From contig JAHDEN010000005.1 of NCBI GenBank assembly GCA_020628815.1, positions 1 through 58,216 on the forward strand: 58,216 nt of DNA, given 5' to 3'. Positions 17,770 to 27,041 of this stretch are shown here, one piece after another. Origin of the DNA: Chloroflexota bacterium (GTDB taxonomy: Bacteria; Chloroflexota; Anaerolineae; Promineifilales; Promineifilaceae). The translations under genes and the position numbers were made by a program. A model generated the notes under the pieces. It was not told the DNA's origin. It was given only the letters and a program-made list of their open reading frames with translations, and searched no databases. Position 1 is the first letter of the stretch, and the number at the start of each line of letters is the position of its first letter.

Positions 17770-17809
17770 CGTGGTGCGTAGACCGTTTTTTAACGTCCGA
17801 CGCACCACG
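17770..17809 (-). terminator. Terminator of the Pmp3-like gene
   Basis: CGTGGTGCGT at 17770-17779 pairs perfectly with ACGCACCACG at 17800-17809. Read on the minus strand it follows the Pmp3-like stop codon and is succeeded by TTTTAATTT, as expected for an intrinsic terminator. Confidence 0.75.
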
Positions 17810-17840
17810 CAGAGTTTTCTAAATTGTATCTTGAAACTTT

Positions 17841-18014
17841 CTAATCGCTTAGGATTACCCACAGGGCATGGATGATGCCGGGAAGCCCGCCCAAGATTGT
17901 AAGCAAAATGTTGATCCAAAAATGGAAGCCTAAGCCTACTTTGAAAAATACACCTACTGGGGGTAGGAAAATCGCCAATAAAATCTGAATAATTTTTGTT
18001 GTTCTGTCGTCCAT
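17841..18014 (-). CDS. Pmp3/YqaE-family small membrane protein (UPF0057)
   Basis: ATG at 18014 has GGAG six bases upstream, giving 57 residues, the usual size for this family; the frame extends further upstream without a better site. Two hydrophobic helices are visible: IIQILLAIFLPPVGVFFKVG, which carries the family LPPxGV signature, and FWINILLTILGGLPGIIHALWVI, with the GxxPGxIHA signature. Pmp3/YqaE proteins are plasma-membrane proteolipids often induced by salt, cold or envelope stress; in yeast, loss of Pmp3 alters membrane potential. The gene stands alone, with its own terminator. Confidence 0.92.
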   Translation of the reverse strand: MDDRTTKIIQILLAIFLPPVGVFFKVGLGFHFWINILLTILGGLPGIIHALWVILSD

Positions 18015-18246
18015 ACTGTTCTCCACAAAATAGTAAAAATGATGTACAAATCTGTACGTCATACTTGTTTTGGTCTAGTTAAAATCACTGCAAGTGACCC
18101 AGTAGTTTAAACCGGCCGCCTAGTTTCTTGATCGATCATTGGTCATGATGATCTAAGTTGACTCGATTTTAACCACTGTAACACACATCGTCATGATAGA
18201 GGCGCTAGCCTCGCTCAAACTCTTTTACGGAAAATAGGAAAAAAAG

Positions 18247-19488
18247 ATGCAAACTACACATGATTCTTGGATGCAGGGCGGTCCGCCCCCGGCCGACAAG
18301 CGGATTACGCTCGACAATTGGTTTATCGGTGAACCGGTTAGTTGGAGCTTTAAAAATATCGGGCAGCTCATTCCCTGCGCCGAAGCTTACCGAGGAACCG
18401 GCCCAGCATCTCCCATCCCACAAAGCGAAACAGCGTTTGACCCGGCCGGAATTAAGTACCAAGATCACCAGCAAAAAGAGTGGACGATTGGAGGGATGTT
18501 AAGCCACACCCACACAGATGGGCTGCTGATTCTGCACAAAGGTCAGATCGTTTATGAACTTTATGATGGGATGGCCCCACACCAGCGACATTTGCTCCAA
18601 TCTGTAAGCAAGTCGTTTACCGCTTGCTTGGCTGGCATCCTGATCGGGCAAGGGGAGTTGGACCCGGCTAAACCGATCGCCCATTATTTGCCCGAGTACG
18701 GGCGGTCAGCCTATGGAGGTGCAACTTTGCAGCAGGTGCTCGATATGACGGCCGCGATCGGGTACACCGAAGAGTATGAAGATATGAGCTCGGACGTAAA
18801 TGTGCATACTATTGCGGGCGGCTGGTATGGGCCAAAAATCAAAGCTGCGGCTCCGGCCGATGTGCCGGAATCGCTGTATGAATATCTGCCAACCTTAACC
18901 AAGTACGCAGATTTTAAGCATGGTGAAAAATTCCACTATGTATCTGCCAACACCGATGTGCTTGGCATTTTGTTAGAGAGGATTGGGGGCAAGCCGTTTA
19001 CTCAGCTGTTTGAAGAACATATTTGGCAATGGATGGGGGCTGACGAAAACGCAGCCATGACGGTTGATCCGTGGGGGTGTGCATTTCCCTGTGGCGGTTT
19101 TAATGTCACCCTGCGTGATCTCGGCCGGTTTGGGCTGCTGTGTTTGGGGGATGGGTATTACAACGGCCGACAAATTGTGCCAGCGGCGTTTTTTGCAGAC
19201 ATCAAACAAAATGGGTCAGAAGAAGCATTTCGAAAGGGAGGTGACTACGCCAATACGTTTCCACACGCCGCTTATCGAAATCAGTTTTGGAAAACGGGGA
19301 ATGCAAATGGGGCGTTTTTTGGCGTAGGCATCCACGGGCAATATGTCTACATCGATCCGACGGCCGAAGTCGTGATCGCCAAGCTGTCTAGCCATCCACG
19401 GCCGTTGGTTGAGGGGAACAGTGAGATTACGCTGTTGGGGTTTGCGGCGATTGTTGAAGGCTTGGCCGCTAGCTACCTGAAAAAGTAG
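18247..19488 (+). CDS. Serine hydrolase of the beta-lactamase/NylB family
   Basis: 413 residues; the start is ATG at 18247, nine bases after AGGAAA. The class-C beta-lactamase fold is shown by Ser119-x-x-Lys122 in QSVSKSF, a YVSANTDVLG segment corresponding to the Tyr-x-Asn motif, and the C-terminal GVGIHGQYVYIDP region. The layout resembles 6-aminohexanoate-dimer hydrolase (NylB) and related esterases more than true beta-lactamases. No signal peptide is seen, so it is probably cytoplasmic. Its 3' end overlaps the convergent prenyltransferase gene by 16 bases. Ester or small amide hydrolysis is likely; the substrate is unknown. Confidence 0.88.
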   Translation: MQTTHDSWMQGGPPPADKRITLDNWFIGEPVSWSFKNIGQLIPCAEAYRGTGPASPIPQSETAFDPAGIKYQDHQQKEWTIGGMLSHTHTDGLLILHKGQIVYELYDGMAPHQRHLLQSVSKSFTACLAGILIGQGELDPAKPIAHYLPEYGRSAYGGATLQQVLDMTAAIGYTEEYEDMSSDVNVHTIAGGWYGPKIKAAAPADVPESLYEYLPTLTKYADFKHGEKFHYVSANTDVLGILLERIGGKPFTQLFEEHIWQWMGADENAAMTVDPWGCAFPCGGFNVTLRDLGRFGLLCLGDGYYNGRQIVPAAFFADIKQNGSEEAFRKGGDYANTFPHAAYRNQFWKTGNANGAFFGVGIHGQYVYIDPTAEVVIAKLSSHPRPLVEGNSEITLLGFAAIVEGLAASYLKK

Positions 19489-20402
19489 AGCGCAACCATC
19501 ACTGTTGCACCCCACAGCAGCATATTGATTTGAAACTGTCGGTCCCGCAGCAAAATTTCTTCTGGTGCTCCCCCTTCTCCTTTAACCAAAATAAGGTACA
19601 GATAACGGGCCAGCCCAAACAGCACAAACGGTATGGTCAGCATCATCGAATCGTTGTCCGGTAACCCTTCGGCCTGAAAGGTATACATCGAGTATGAGAC
19701 GAGGGTGCCTGCCAAAACAATGTTGATCATCCGATCGATAAAATCAAGATTGTATTCTTTCAGAATCGAACGGCTGGCGGCCGCGTTTTGACCCATCAGC
19801 ACCAATTCATGACGCCGTTTGCCTAAGGCCATAAACAGGGCCAACAGACCCATGCAAATGTATAGCCATGGGGAAAAACGCTGCACGGTGATAACCGCAA
19901 CACCGGCCGCGACCCGTAGCACAAACCCGGCCGCAATCACCATCACGTCTAAAATAACCACCTTTTTTAAGCGATAGGTGTAAGCAACCTGCATGATCAA
20001 ATAGGTGAGCAAGATGATTCCAAACGGAACGCTCATATAAAATCCGGCCGCTAAACTGCCTGCTCCAAATATCAACGCGGCGATGGCGGCCGTTGTTTTG
20101 TTCAGTCTGCCAGACGGGAGCGGCCGGTTCTTTTTGGTCGGGTGCTGTTGATCCGCCTCGATGTCCGACAGGTCGTTCATGATGTAGACGGTGCTCGACA
20201 TGAGACACAGCAAAACAAAGGCGATAGCAACGCTAACGAGTCGGCCGGGTAGGTTGTCTAAAGTGCCATCAAAGACGAGAGCTGCAAAGACAAAGATGTT
20301 TTTTGTCCACTGGCGCGGACGCATTGTTTCTAATAAAGGTGGCAAGAGGTAAAAACTCCGAGAATGATTGAAAAAGAATTCTGACATGAACGGTACAAAC
20401 AT
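19473..20402 (-). CDS. UbiA-family prenyltransferase, decaprenyl-phosphate phosphoribosyltransferase type
   Basis: 309 residues from ATG 20402; ATG 20387 is also possible. METMRPRQWTKNIFVFAALV and the Asp-rich motif NDLSDIEADQQHP-KK-RP are characteristic of the DPPR-synthase branch of UbiA proteins. About eight further hydrophobic helices complete an integral membrane enzyme. Family members transfer phosphoribose from PRPP to a polyprenyl phosphate, giving the lipid donor for arabinose or ribose in envelope glycans. No DprE1/DprE2-like epimerase is in this window. The gene ends inside the convergent hydrolase gene and diverges from the permease gene. Confidence 0.88.
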   Translation of the reverse strand: MFVPFMSEFFFNHSRSFYLLPPLLETMRPRQWTKNIFVFAALVFDGTLDNLPGRLVSVAIAFVLLCLMSSTVYIMNDLSDIEADQQHPTKKNRPLPSGRLNKTTAAIAALIFGAGSLAAGFYMSVPFGIILLTYLIMQVAYTYRLKKVVILDVMVIAAGFVLRVAAGVAVITVQRFSPWLYICMGLLALFMALGKRRHELVLMGQNAAASRSILKEYNLDFIDRMINIVLAGTLVSYSMYTFQAEGLPDNDSMMLTIPFVLFGLARYLYLILVKGEGGAPEEILLRDRQFQINMLLWGATVMVALYFFR

Positions 20403-20466
20403 TCAAGCTTGATTGCAAAAATTTAACCAAGGTAAACATACAGATTAACCTTACCTCTGCACCCCC

Positions 20467-22104
20467 ATGCCTAGCTGGGAGATAATGGGCACTGGTAAAG
20501 TTATGCGTCAATTTTCGATTCCAAATTTAATGATGCGTGGAGCCATTTTGATGGTTGTGCTCCTGTTGCTGATCACCCCGTTGTACCTCATCATTCGCAC
20601 GGCTGAGGTTGGTTCTGAACTGGGCGATTTGGTATTTACGCTGCGGAACGCCCAAATTTGGGGGCGAACTATTTTGCTGTGTGTGTCAGTGACGCTGCTG
20701 ACGACGGCGATTGCGGTGCCGCTGGCATGGCTTATCGAACGAACTGATTTGCCGCTGCGCCGCTTTTGGAGCATTACGGCCGCGCTTCCTTTGGTGATAC
20801 CCAGCTATGTCTACGCCTATTTGTTTTTAGTCACGTTTGGCCCCAAAGGATTGCTACAACAGTGGTTAGAACCGCTTACAGGGATCGAACGTTTGCCAGA
20901 TATCCAGGGGTTTTGGGGGGCGTTAATTGTGCTTTCTCTGATCGGGTATCCGTACACCTATTTGTCTGTGCGTGCGGCGTTGCGCAATTTAGATCCTAAT
21001 CTGAGCGAAGCGGCCCGCAGCTTGGGTTTAAATACCCGCCAAGCGTTTTGGCAAATTGAGCTGCCCCAACTCCGGCCGGCGATTGTGGCCGGTGGGCTGC
21101 TGGTTGCCCTGTATGCACTGCGTGATTTTGGGGCGGTAACGATGTTGCGCTACAGCACCTTTACGAGAGTTATCTACATCCAATATCAATCATTTTTTAG
21201 CCGGTCACAAGCGGCCGCGCTGGCTTTTCAATTGGTTCTAATCGCCTTAATTGTTTTGTATGCCGAGCACCGGACACGCGGCCGAGCACGGTATCAGCGG
21301 GTTTCGATCGGAGTTGCGCGTAGTCGCAAGCGGGTTGAACTCGGCCGTTTAAAAATCCCGGCACTCATCTTTACCGCCACCGTTGTTATCGTCTCCCTTT
21401 TAATTCCGGCCGGATCATTGCTCTACTGGGTGTTTCGCGGGCTGTCTCAGCAGGGGGGCGTGCGGGCGGTGGCGGGGAGCAGCAATGTGCAAGATGTGTG
21501 GACACTGTGGGAACCAGCCATCAACTCCGTGACAGCCTCCGGTTTGGCCGCCGTCATCACTGTCATTGCCGCTATCCCTGTGGCGATTTTGATTGTTAAA
21601 TCACGTGATAAATATAGCGAATTTGTCGAAGAGCTTTCCTATTCTGCGTTTGCATTACCGGGATTGGTTGTGGCTCTGGCCCTTGTCTGGTTTGGGGCCA
21701 ACTATGCGCTCCCTATCTATCAAACGTTACCGCTGTTATTAGCTGGGTACGTCATCTTGTTTATCCCGCAGGCGATTGGCACCATTCGGGCATCACTTTT
21801 GCAAATGTCTCCCCATGTCGAAGAAGCGGGGCGGACTTTGGGTGAAAATGGGGCGGGGGTGTTGCGTAAAATCACGTTGCCAATTATTCGGCCGGGATTA
21901 TTGGCCGGTGGCGCACTTGTTTTCTTAACCGCCATGAAAGAGCTGCCTGCTACTCTTTTGCTCAGCCCGACCGGCTATAACACGCTTGCTGTGGAAGTGT
22001 GGACCAATATTAGCGAAGCGTTTTTTGCACAGGCGGCGATCCCAACCCTGCTATTGCTAATCCTCTCGTCTGTCCCACTTGCCTTTCTAAACGCCCGAAA
22101 TTAA
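20467..22104 (+). CDS. ABC transporter permease, Fe(III)/thiamine type (FbpB-like, duplicated)
   Basis: 545 residues (518-545 depending on start; ATG 20485 has GGGAG just upstream). Two permease halves are fused, each with about six helices and an EAA loop: EAARSLGLNTRQAFWQIELP in the first half and EEAGRTLGENGAGVLRKITL in the second. This is the architecture of FbpB/SfuB, the single-gene membrane subunit for ferric iron uptake, also shared by ThiP. Neither the ATPase nor the periplasmic binding protein is adjacent; the flanking genes are unrelated. It is therefore an orphan subunit that must borrow partners encoded elsewhere. Its stop overlaps the stop of the convergent secreted-protein gene (TTAA). 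Confidence 0.9.
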   Translation: MPSWEIMGTGKVMRQFSIPNLMMRGAILMVVLLLLITPLYLIIRTAEVGSELGDLVFTLRNAQIWGRTILLCVSVTLLTTAIAVPLAWLIERTDLPLRRFWSITAALPLVIPSYVYAYLFLVTFGPKGLLQQWLEPLTGIERLPDIQGFWGALIVLSLIGYPYTYLSVRAALRNLDPNLSEAARSLGLNTRQAFWQIELPQLRPAIVAGGLLVALYALRDFGAVTMLRYSTFTRVIYIQYQSFFSRSQAAALAFQLVLIALIVLYAEHRTRGRARYQRVSIGVARSRKRVELGRLKIPALIFTATVVIVSLLIPAGSLLYWVFRGLSQQGGVRAVAGSSNVQDVWTLWEPAINSVTASGLAAVITVIAAIPVAILIVKSRDKYSEFVEELSYSAFALPGLVVALALVWFGANYALPIYQTLPLLLAGYVILFIPQAIGTIRASLLQMSPHVEEAGRTLGENGAGVLRKITLPIIRPGLLAGGALVFLTAMKELPATLLLSPTGYNTLAVEVWTNISEAFFAQAAIPTLLLLILSSVPLAFLNARN

Positions 22105-22706
22105 AACGGCCCACCAACAAACGGTATAAATGTTTGGTGCGGAAAAAGGGTTGGGGCGCAAAACGCATCTAGATTGACCTCGACTGTTTGATTTAATGTT
22201 TCAGTTTCTGGATCATACTCACTTGTTCTAGACTCAACACGTTCCACCCGCTCACTATCTTTTTCCAGGCAAAACAATACCGAAGATGAATGATTCGCAT
22301 CGGCAAAAACAGTCCTGAAAGTTATGGTCGATTCATCCAATATTTCGAGCGACCGTATTAAAAGCGTCTTCCCTCTGAATTCATGCTCTTCTTGCCCGTT
22401 GTGTATCGAAATAAATTGAGCGCTCTCTACTAACTTGTCATCTACAAAAATAAAGCAACTTGAATCCCATCCACCACAAAAGGGTGATTCTGGGTCTGTT
22501 GTACCCTCGGTTAAAAGATGCACTTTATAGCTACCGTCTGGCGCTTCTATCGTTTTAAGAATTTGATAATTGGGGTCATTTAGGCCAGTAGGCTTGGCCG
22601 CTGGTTCTGGAGTTGCATTTGGGTCTGGGCCAGCTTGAACCGGTTTATGCAGAAGCACAGTTGCCAATAAGATGAGAAAGGTTGAGAGGAAGGCGAGTCG
22701 TTTCAT
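22101..22706 (-). CDS. Secreted protein of unknown function
   Basis: 201 residues. A signal peptide is clear: MKRLAFLSTFLILLATVLLH followed by KPVQAG, with probable cleavage after A-x-A-like VQA. A short Pro/Ala-rich stretch follows, then a domain with several Cys residues (CGGWDSSCF, VLFCLEK, DAFCAP) that could form disulfides outside the membrane. The YKVHLLTEG and FIFVDDKLV segments suggest beta strands. I recognise no family. It is convergent with the permease gene, with four bases of overlap at the stop codons. Confidence 0.6.
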   Translation of the reverse strand: MKRLAFLSTFLILLATVLLHKPVQAGPDPNATPEPAAKPTGLNDPNYQILKTIEAPDGSYKVHLLTEGTTDPESPFCGGWDSSCFIFVDDKLVESAQFISIHNGQEEHEFRGKTLLIRSLEILDESTITFRTVFADANHSSSVLFCLEKDSERVERVESRTSEYDPETETLNQTVEVNLDAFCAPTLFPHQTFIPFVGGPF

Positions 22707-22794
22707 AACGCAATTGTATATGTGTAGGCAGCTTTTGAATGATGCATAGCCTACGGTTTAAATATGAACCCCCTGCGCATATAATTTGATCCCG

Positions 22795-23379
22795 TTATTG
22801 GTGATTTTGGTCTACAAGCTCCATGATTTTACTGATCAACCATTTGCGTTGATTTAGGTCAGGCGGACCGTATTGGTGCATTTCAGAAAACCACAGTCCG
22901 TCTACGGTGAGTCGAATTAACAAGGCCCAATTGGGATCAAGGCCACAATTTTCAACCTTATCTTGCCAGTTAATATACTTTTGGCGCATTAAGGCGTGGG
23001 CGCTGGCATATTCCTCTTCGGCCGCAAATAAGCTTGCGTACAGGCTGGCGGTGTCAGCATCTGTGATCTGCTCAACCGAGGCGCGCGCATAGGCTTTTAA
23101 CCAAGCGCCGGGTGCATGACCCTCTTCTGCGCTCAGCTGTTCTAAACGCCGTTCAAATATTTCGTTATGGTATTCAAAGATGGCATCAATCAGGGCCACC
23201 TTATTCGGGAAATGATAGAGCAATCCCCCTTTGCTTAAACCAGCTTGTTCGGCCGCCTTGGCCAATGTCAGGCTTGATAACCCCTCATCAATCAAAATTT
23301 GGCTCGCCGCTTTAAAAATTAGTTCTCGTGTTTCGGCCGCCGTTCTTCGCTGTCCTATGTTTTCGCTCTTTGCTCTCAT
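22795..23379 (-). CDS. TetR-family transcriptional regulator
   Basis: 194 residues. The N-terminal DNA-binding domain has the full TetR pattern: ETRELIFKAASQILIDEG, then LTLAKAAEQAGLSKGGLLYHF as the helix-turn-helix, then the FPNKVALIDAIF helix. The remaining helices form the ligand and dimer domain. It is divergent from the choline-dehydrogenase-like gene, with 85 bases between the start codons and a palindromic candidate operator in that gap. It therefore probably represses that gene, and possibly itself, in response to a substrate, much as BetI controls betA in E. coli. The sequence is not specifically BetI-like, so orthology is not claimed. Confidence 0.9.
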   Translation of the reverse strand: MRAKSENIGQRRTAAETRELIFKAASQILIDEGLSSLTLAKAAEQAGLSKGGLLYHFPNKVALIDAIFEYHNEIFERRLEQLSAEEGHAPGAWLKAYARASVEQITDADTASLYASLFAAEEEYASAHALMRQKYINWQDKVENCGLDPNWALLIRLTVDGLWFSEMHQYGPPDLNQRKWLISKIMELVDQNHQ

Positions 23380-23422
23380 TATGGCTATTGTCTAACAAAA
23401 TCGATTGGTTTACAATTTACTG

Positions 23423-23438
23423 TACCGACTGGACGGTA
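23423..23438. promoter_or_regulatory. Candidate TetR operator between the divergent genes
   Basis: TACCG at 23423-23427 and CGGTA at 23434-23438 form a perfect 5-bp inverted repeat with six bases between. Less exact TTTAC/GTAAA arms extend it outward. The centre, ACCGACTGG, resembles operators of several TetR proteins. It lies 27 bases before the dehydrogenase start. Confidence 0.5.
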
Positions 23439-23464
23439 AACATTTTGGACATCAAAAAAAGCTT

Positions 23465-25129
23465 ATGACTCACTATCACACCATTATCATCGGCGGGGGA
23501 TCAGCCGGATGCGTATTAGCCAACCGACTGAGTGCAGACCCCAACCATAACGTGCTTGTACTTGAAGCCGGGCGCAAAGATTATTTGTGGGATATATTTA
23601 TCCACATGCCTGCTGCCCTAACTATTCCCATTGGGAACAAACTGTATGATTGGTGCTATGAATCAGAGCCGGAGCCACACATGCACAATCGGCGCATTTT
23701 TCAGGGCCGAGGCAAAATTTTGGGTGGCTCTAGCAGCATCAACGGCATGATTTTCCAGCGGGGGAACCCGTTAGACTATGAACGTTGGGCCGATTTCTCC
23801 GGCATGGAAAAGTGGGGCTATCACCACTGCTTGCCATACTTTAAACGGATGGAAAATGCTTTAGGCGCAGAAGATGATGATTTGTATCGTGGCGATGATG
23901 GCCCTTTGGTGATGGAGCGCGGCCCGGCCGAGAATCCGCTGTTTAAGGCGTTTTTCAAAGCGGTGCAACAAGCTGGGCATGAGCTAACTAATGATGTGAA
24001 CGGCTACAAGCAAGAAGGATTTGCAGCGTTTGATAAAAATATTCACAACGGTCGCCGCAAAAGTGCAGCCCGCACCTATTTACATCCCATCCTAGAAAAA
24101 CGGCCGAACCTGATAGTGAAAACCAGCGCGTTTGTGCGCAAAATTTTGTTTGATGGGAAGCGTGCTACCGGTGTTGAGGTTCAGTTTGGATTTTGGCGCA
24201 AAGGGCAGCCAGAGGCGATCTCGGCCGACGAAATTGTTTTATGTGGTGGGGCGATCAATTCTCCCCATTTGCTCCAGCTTTCTGGGGTCGGGAACGAGGC
24301 TGATTTACAGGCGGCCGGGGTTGATGTGGTTCACCATCTGCCCGGAGTAGGGGAAAACCTGCAAGACCATTTAGAAGTATATGTCCAACACGGCTGCAAA
24401 CAGCCTGTTTCTGTCTGGCCTTCTACCGTCTGGTACAACAAACCGTGGGTGGGGCTGCAGTGGATTTTTGGCAAGACGGGGCCGGCCGCAACCAATCATT
24501 TTGAAGCGGGCGGTTTTATCCGTTCAAACGAGACAGTGGCTTGGCCCAACCTAATGTTTCACTTTTTGCCGGTTGCGATTCGGTATGACGGCACGTCGCC
24601 CAGCGGAGGGCATGGGTATCAGGTGCATGTCGGCCCGATGTTTTCAGACGTGCGCGGCCATATCAAACTAAAATCGGCCGATCCTGCTGATTATCCGGCG
24701 CTGACTTTTAACTATTTATCGACCCCAAATGACCGCCAAGAGTGGGTTGAAGCGATTCAAAAGGCGCGTGAGATTTTGAATCAACCGGCCTTTGATGAGT
24801 ACAGCAGTGGGGAGATTTCTCCAGGGCCGAATGTGCAAACGGCCGAAGAGATTTTGGATTGGGTTGGTCACGAAGGTGAAACCGCATATCACCCCAGCTG
24901 TACGTGCAAGATGGGGACTGACCCGATGTCAGTGGTTGACCCAGACACAATGCGCGTACACGGCTTAGAAGGGTTGCGGGTGGTTGATGCCTCGGTTTTC
25001 CCCACTATTCCGAACGGCAATTTGTATGCTCCCACAATGATGGTGGCGGAAAAAGCGGCCGATATTATTTTAGGCAAAGAGCCATTGGCGGCCGAAGAGC
25101 TTCCGTTTTACCAGCACGAGTCAGCCTAG
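23465..25129 (+). CDS. betA: GMC oxidoreductase, choline dehydrogenase-like
   Basis: The start is ATG 23465 (554 residues), placed just before the dinucleotide-binding motif [16 protein letters not shown]; an upstream frame start is unsupported. [15 protein letters not shown] is GMC signature 1, and [15 protein letters not shown] is signature 2. From memory the C-terminal half matches E. coli BetA closely: [25 protein letters not shown], a [20 protein letters not shown] stretch with the catalytic His, and [13 protein letters not shown]. BetA oxidises choline to betaine aldehyde and on to glycine betaine using FAD, giving osmoprotection. No betB or transporter gene is adjacent, so another alcohol substrate remains possible. 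The divergent TetR gene is the likely regulator. Confidence 0.85.
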   Translation: MTHYHTIIIGGGSAGCVLANRLSADPNHNVLVLEAGRKDYLWDIFIHMPAALTIPIGNKLYDWCYESEPEPHMHNRRIFQGRGKILGGSSSINGMIFQRGNPLDYERWADFSGMEKWGYHHCLPYFKRMENALGAEDDDLYRGDDGPLVMERGPAENPLFKAFFKAVQQAGHELTNDVNGYKQEGFAAFDKNIHNGRRKSAARTYLHPILEKRPNLIVKTSAFVRKILFDGKRATGVEVQFGFWRKGQPEAISADEIVLCGGAINSPHLLQLSGVGNEADLQAAGVDVVHHLPGVGENLQDHLEVYVQHGCKQPVSVWPSTVWYNKPWVGLQWIFGKTGPAATNHFEAGGFIRSNETVAWPNLMFHFLPVAIRYDGTSPSGGHGYQVHVGPMFSDVRGHIKLKSADPADYPALTFNYLSTPNDRQEWVEAIQKAREILNQPAFDEYSSGEISPGPNVQTAEEILDWVGHEGETAYHPSCTCKMGTDPMSVVDPDTMRVHGLEGLRVVDASVFPTIPNGNLYAPTMMVAEKAADIILGKEPLAAEELPFYQHESA

Positions 25130-25226
25130 TTTTGGCGTGTAACGGTTCAACTTTTGCAGGTGAAATCTTAAGACACAGTCGGTATAGTTTGGCAAAATCT
25201 AGTCGTCAATTTAAGAGGAAAATCTT

Positions 25227-25787
25227 ATGCCAAACATCGTTGAATCTGAACTGATAAAAGGGGTCTACATTCTTGAACCATCTGTTTTTGGAGATGATCG
25301 TGGGAGATTTTTAGAAAGTTTCCGGAAAGAGTGGTTTCCGCAACGCTCATGGGACATCGTGCAATGCAATCGATCTGAGTCTGTTCGGGGTGTCGTGCGT
25401 GGCCTGCACTATCACTATCATCAGGTTGATTATTGGTTTGTCATGAGCGGAATGATTCGGGCCTGTTTGGCAGATATCCGGCCAAACTCACCCACCTACA
25501 AAGCGACCCAAACTTTAGACATGGGTGACGACAATATGATTGGACTGTTTATTCCAACCGGTGTGGCTCATGGCTTTGCGACAATCTCTGAGAGGGTAAT
25601 TTTGACCTATGTTGTGGATAACTATTACAACAACCAAGATGAGTTTGGGGTGGCGTGGAATGATCCTGAATTGGGAATTGATTGGGGGTTAGACGCCAGC
25701 GAAGTTGTGCTCTCCGGCCGGGATTCGAAGAATCCGATGCTGAAAGATATTGATCAAGAGTCACTGCTGAAATTCGACTCTCTTTAA
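25227..25787 (+). CDS. dTDP-4-dehydrorhamnose 3,5-epimerase family protein (RmlC-like cupin)
   Basis: 186 residues; ATG at 25227 follows AAGAGGAAAA. The N-terminal EPSVFGDDRGRFLESF, RGVVRGLHYHYHQVDYWFV, FIPTGVAHGF and LTYVVDNYYN segments show the RmlC cupin. The active-site His of the RGLHY motif is present. The following stretch reads HYHQVDYWFV, where typical RmlC has a Gln and a Lys-containing strand. It thus belongs to a divergent subgroup whose substrate may not be the standard dTDP sugar. No rmlA, rmlB or rmlD is adjacent. The product would feed deoxysugars into envelope or exopolysaccharide synthesis. Confidence 0.85.
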   Translation: MPNIVESELIKGVYILEPSVFGDDRGRFLESFRKEWFPQRSWDIVQCNRSESVRGVVRGLHYHYHQVDYWFVMSGMIRACLADIRPNSPTYKATQTLDMGDDNMIGLFIPTGVAHGFATISERVILTYVVDNYYNNQDEFGVAWNDPELGIDWGLDASEVVLSGRDSKNPMLKDIDQESLLKFDSL

Positions 25788-25852
25788 CTAAAGGGGAACC
25801 AATCGAACTTACGGAGCGTTTTATTACCATCGCTTATTTTTGAGAGGTTCCC

Positions 25853-26509
25853 ATGAAAAAATATATAGCTCGCCCTTTAATTTTTTGCCTAGCATTTTTG
25901 ATTTTTGGATGTTCAGACACTCCCCTTGATGCTGTTGAAACTCAAGAAACTAAGGTTGCTGAAACCTCAGATTCTCAAGAGGTGGTGCTTGCTGCAACTG
26001 AGGCCGATCCTACTATAGCCCCGTCTCCAACATCCCCAGAAAGCCCTACTCCTACAATAACCGAAACTGAAACTCCTACGCTAATACCTAGACAAACGAC
26101 AGATCCATTAAGGGATCAACCAAAATGCAGTGTTCGACCGTCAGATGTCCAACCAGATGAACCTGCGGAAGGCTATGTTGCGGTTCTTTTTGATGTTAAG
26201 GCGGACAATAAAAACGACTCAATTGTTATCATAAAAGATAATGAAAGAATTTATGAATGTGCCAATCTCCAAAGCGATCCATTGACCGGAGAAGGGGATT
26301 TTATTTGGATCCACGTGAAGGAAGAGGGAGAGCAATTTAAGTTTGAAATCGGGAACGACGTTACCGATAATTGGGAAGCATTTTTAGTGCCGATCCCAGT
26401 TCAATATGAAGACTCTGATGAAATTTTTTATTATGGGGTCGTGAACCATTATTCAGATAATAATGGTTGGCAAGTTGGGATGCTTACAGAACCACCGGTT
26501 TATTTTTGA
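25853..26509 (+). CDS. Lipoprotein of unknown function with Ser/Thr/Pro linker
   Basis: 218 residues; GAGAGG lies upstream of ATG 25853. The first 20 residues are a lipoprotein signal, with lipobox LIFGC giving Cys20. An acidic Thr/Pro/Ser-rich spacer follows (about residues 25-85), typical of surface proteins in Chloroflexota. A globular part of about 130 residues then contains two more Cys. I recognise no domain. It would be anchored outside the cytoplasmic membrane. It is convergent with dgkA. Confidence 0.65.
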   Translation: MKKYIARPLIFCLAFLIFGCSDTPLDAVETQETKVAETSDSQEVVLAATEADPTIAPSPTSPESPTPTITETETPTLIPRQTTDPLRDQPKCSVRPSDVQPDEPAEGYVAVLFDVKADNKNDSIVIIKDNERIYECANLQSDPLTGEGDFIWIHVKEEGEQFKFEIGNDVTDNWEAFLVPIPVQYEDSDEIFYYGVVNHYSDNNGWQVGMLTEPPVYF

Positions 26510-26518
26510 AACTAAAAA

Positions 26519-26947
26519 TTAGAAAAACAGCCTAATCCAAGCCCACAGCGGCGGCCCCAAGATAAGTAGGCCCACAATTGCTGCAGCCACGGCTGAGAGC
26601 AGGACACCACCGGCCGCGACATCCTTCGCAATTTTCGCCAACGGATGAATCTCCGGCATGACCATGTCTACAATCGCCTCAACGGCCGTATTCACCGCCT
26701 CACCCATCCAAACCCCCATCATAGCCAGCGTAATCAGCGCCCATTCATTTCGGCTGATTTGCAGCCAAAACCCAACCACAATTACCAGAATCGTGATAAT
26801 TAAATGTATCCACGCATTGTGCTGTGATTTTACAAGGTAGACAATCCCTTCTATTGCATAGCCAAACGAACGAATTCGATCTGCGAGTTCTTTTTTCAAA
26901 ATAATATTCAACTGTTGTAGGTCTGCACACAACGTACCCAGCAACAA
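26519..26947 (-). CDS. dgkA: Diacylglycerol kinase / undecaprenol kinase (DgkA family)
   Basis: Up to 142 residues from TTG 26947. The conserved part begins at RIRSFGYAIEGI, so a start nearer to it is possible. Family motifs are clear: the first helix near NAWIHLIITILVIVVGFWL, then ISRNEWALI, then GEAVNTAVEAIVDMV with the catalytic Glu/Asn segment, and HPLAKIAKDVAAGGVLLSAV. Three membrane helices are expected and the length is near the usual 120. Gram-positive-type members phosphorylate undecaprenol, recycling the lipid carrier used for peptidoglycan and polysaccharides. That suits a genome rich in polyprenyl-phosphate enzymes. A terminator lies between it and argS. Confidence 0.9.
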   Translation of the reverse strand: MLLGTLCADLQQLNIILKKELADRIRSFGYAIEGIVYLVKSQHNAWIHLIITILVIVVGFWLQISRNEWALITLAMMGVWMGEAVNTAVEAIVDMVMPEIHPLAKIAKDVAAGGVLLSAVAAAIVGLLILGPPLWAWIRLFF

Positions 26948-26992
26948 TAGTTACGTGAACGGTTTTATATGGTTCACTCTTCCTAAAAACAA

Positions 26993-27020
26993 AAAAGAGG
27001 ATGCCATAGCATCCCCTTTT
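26993..27020. terminator. Hairpin terminator downstream of argS
   Basis: The arms AAAAGAGGATGC (26993-27004) and GCATCCCCTTTT (27009-27020) pair around a four-base loop, with A-rich and T-rich flanks. On the minus strand it follows the argS stop codon. Confidence 0.85.
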
Positions 27021-27041
27021 GCATTCACGGATAGTTTACGT

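Noticed and set aside
25227..25787. A complete dTDP-rhamnose operon
   Set aside because: Only the RmlC-like gene is present; rmlA, rmlB and rmlD are absent from the window and the active-site stretch is atypical.
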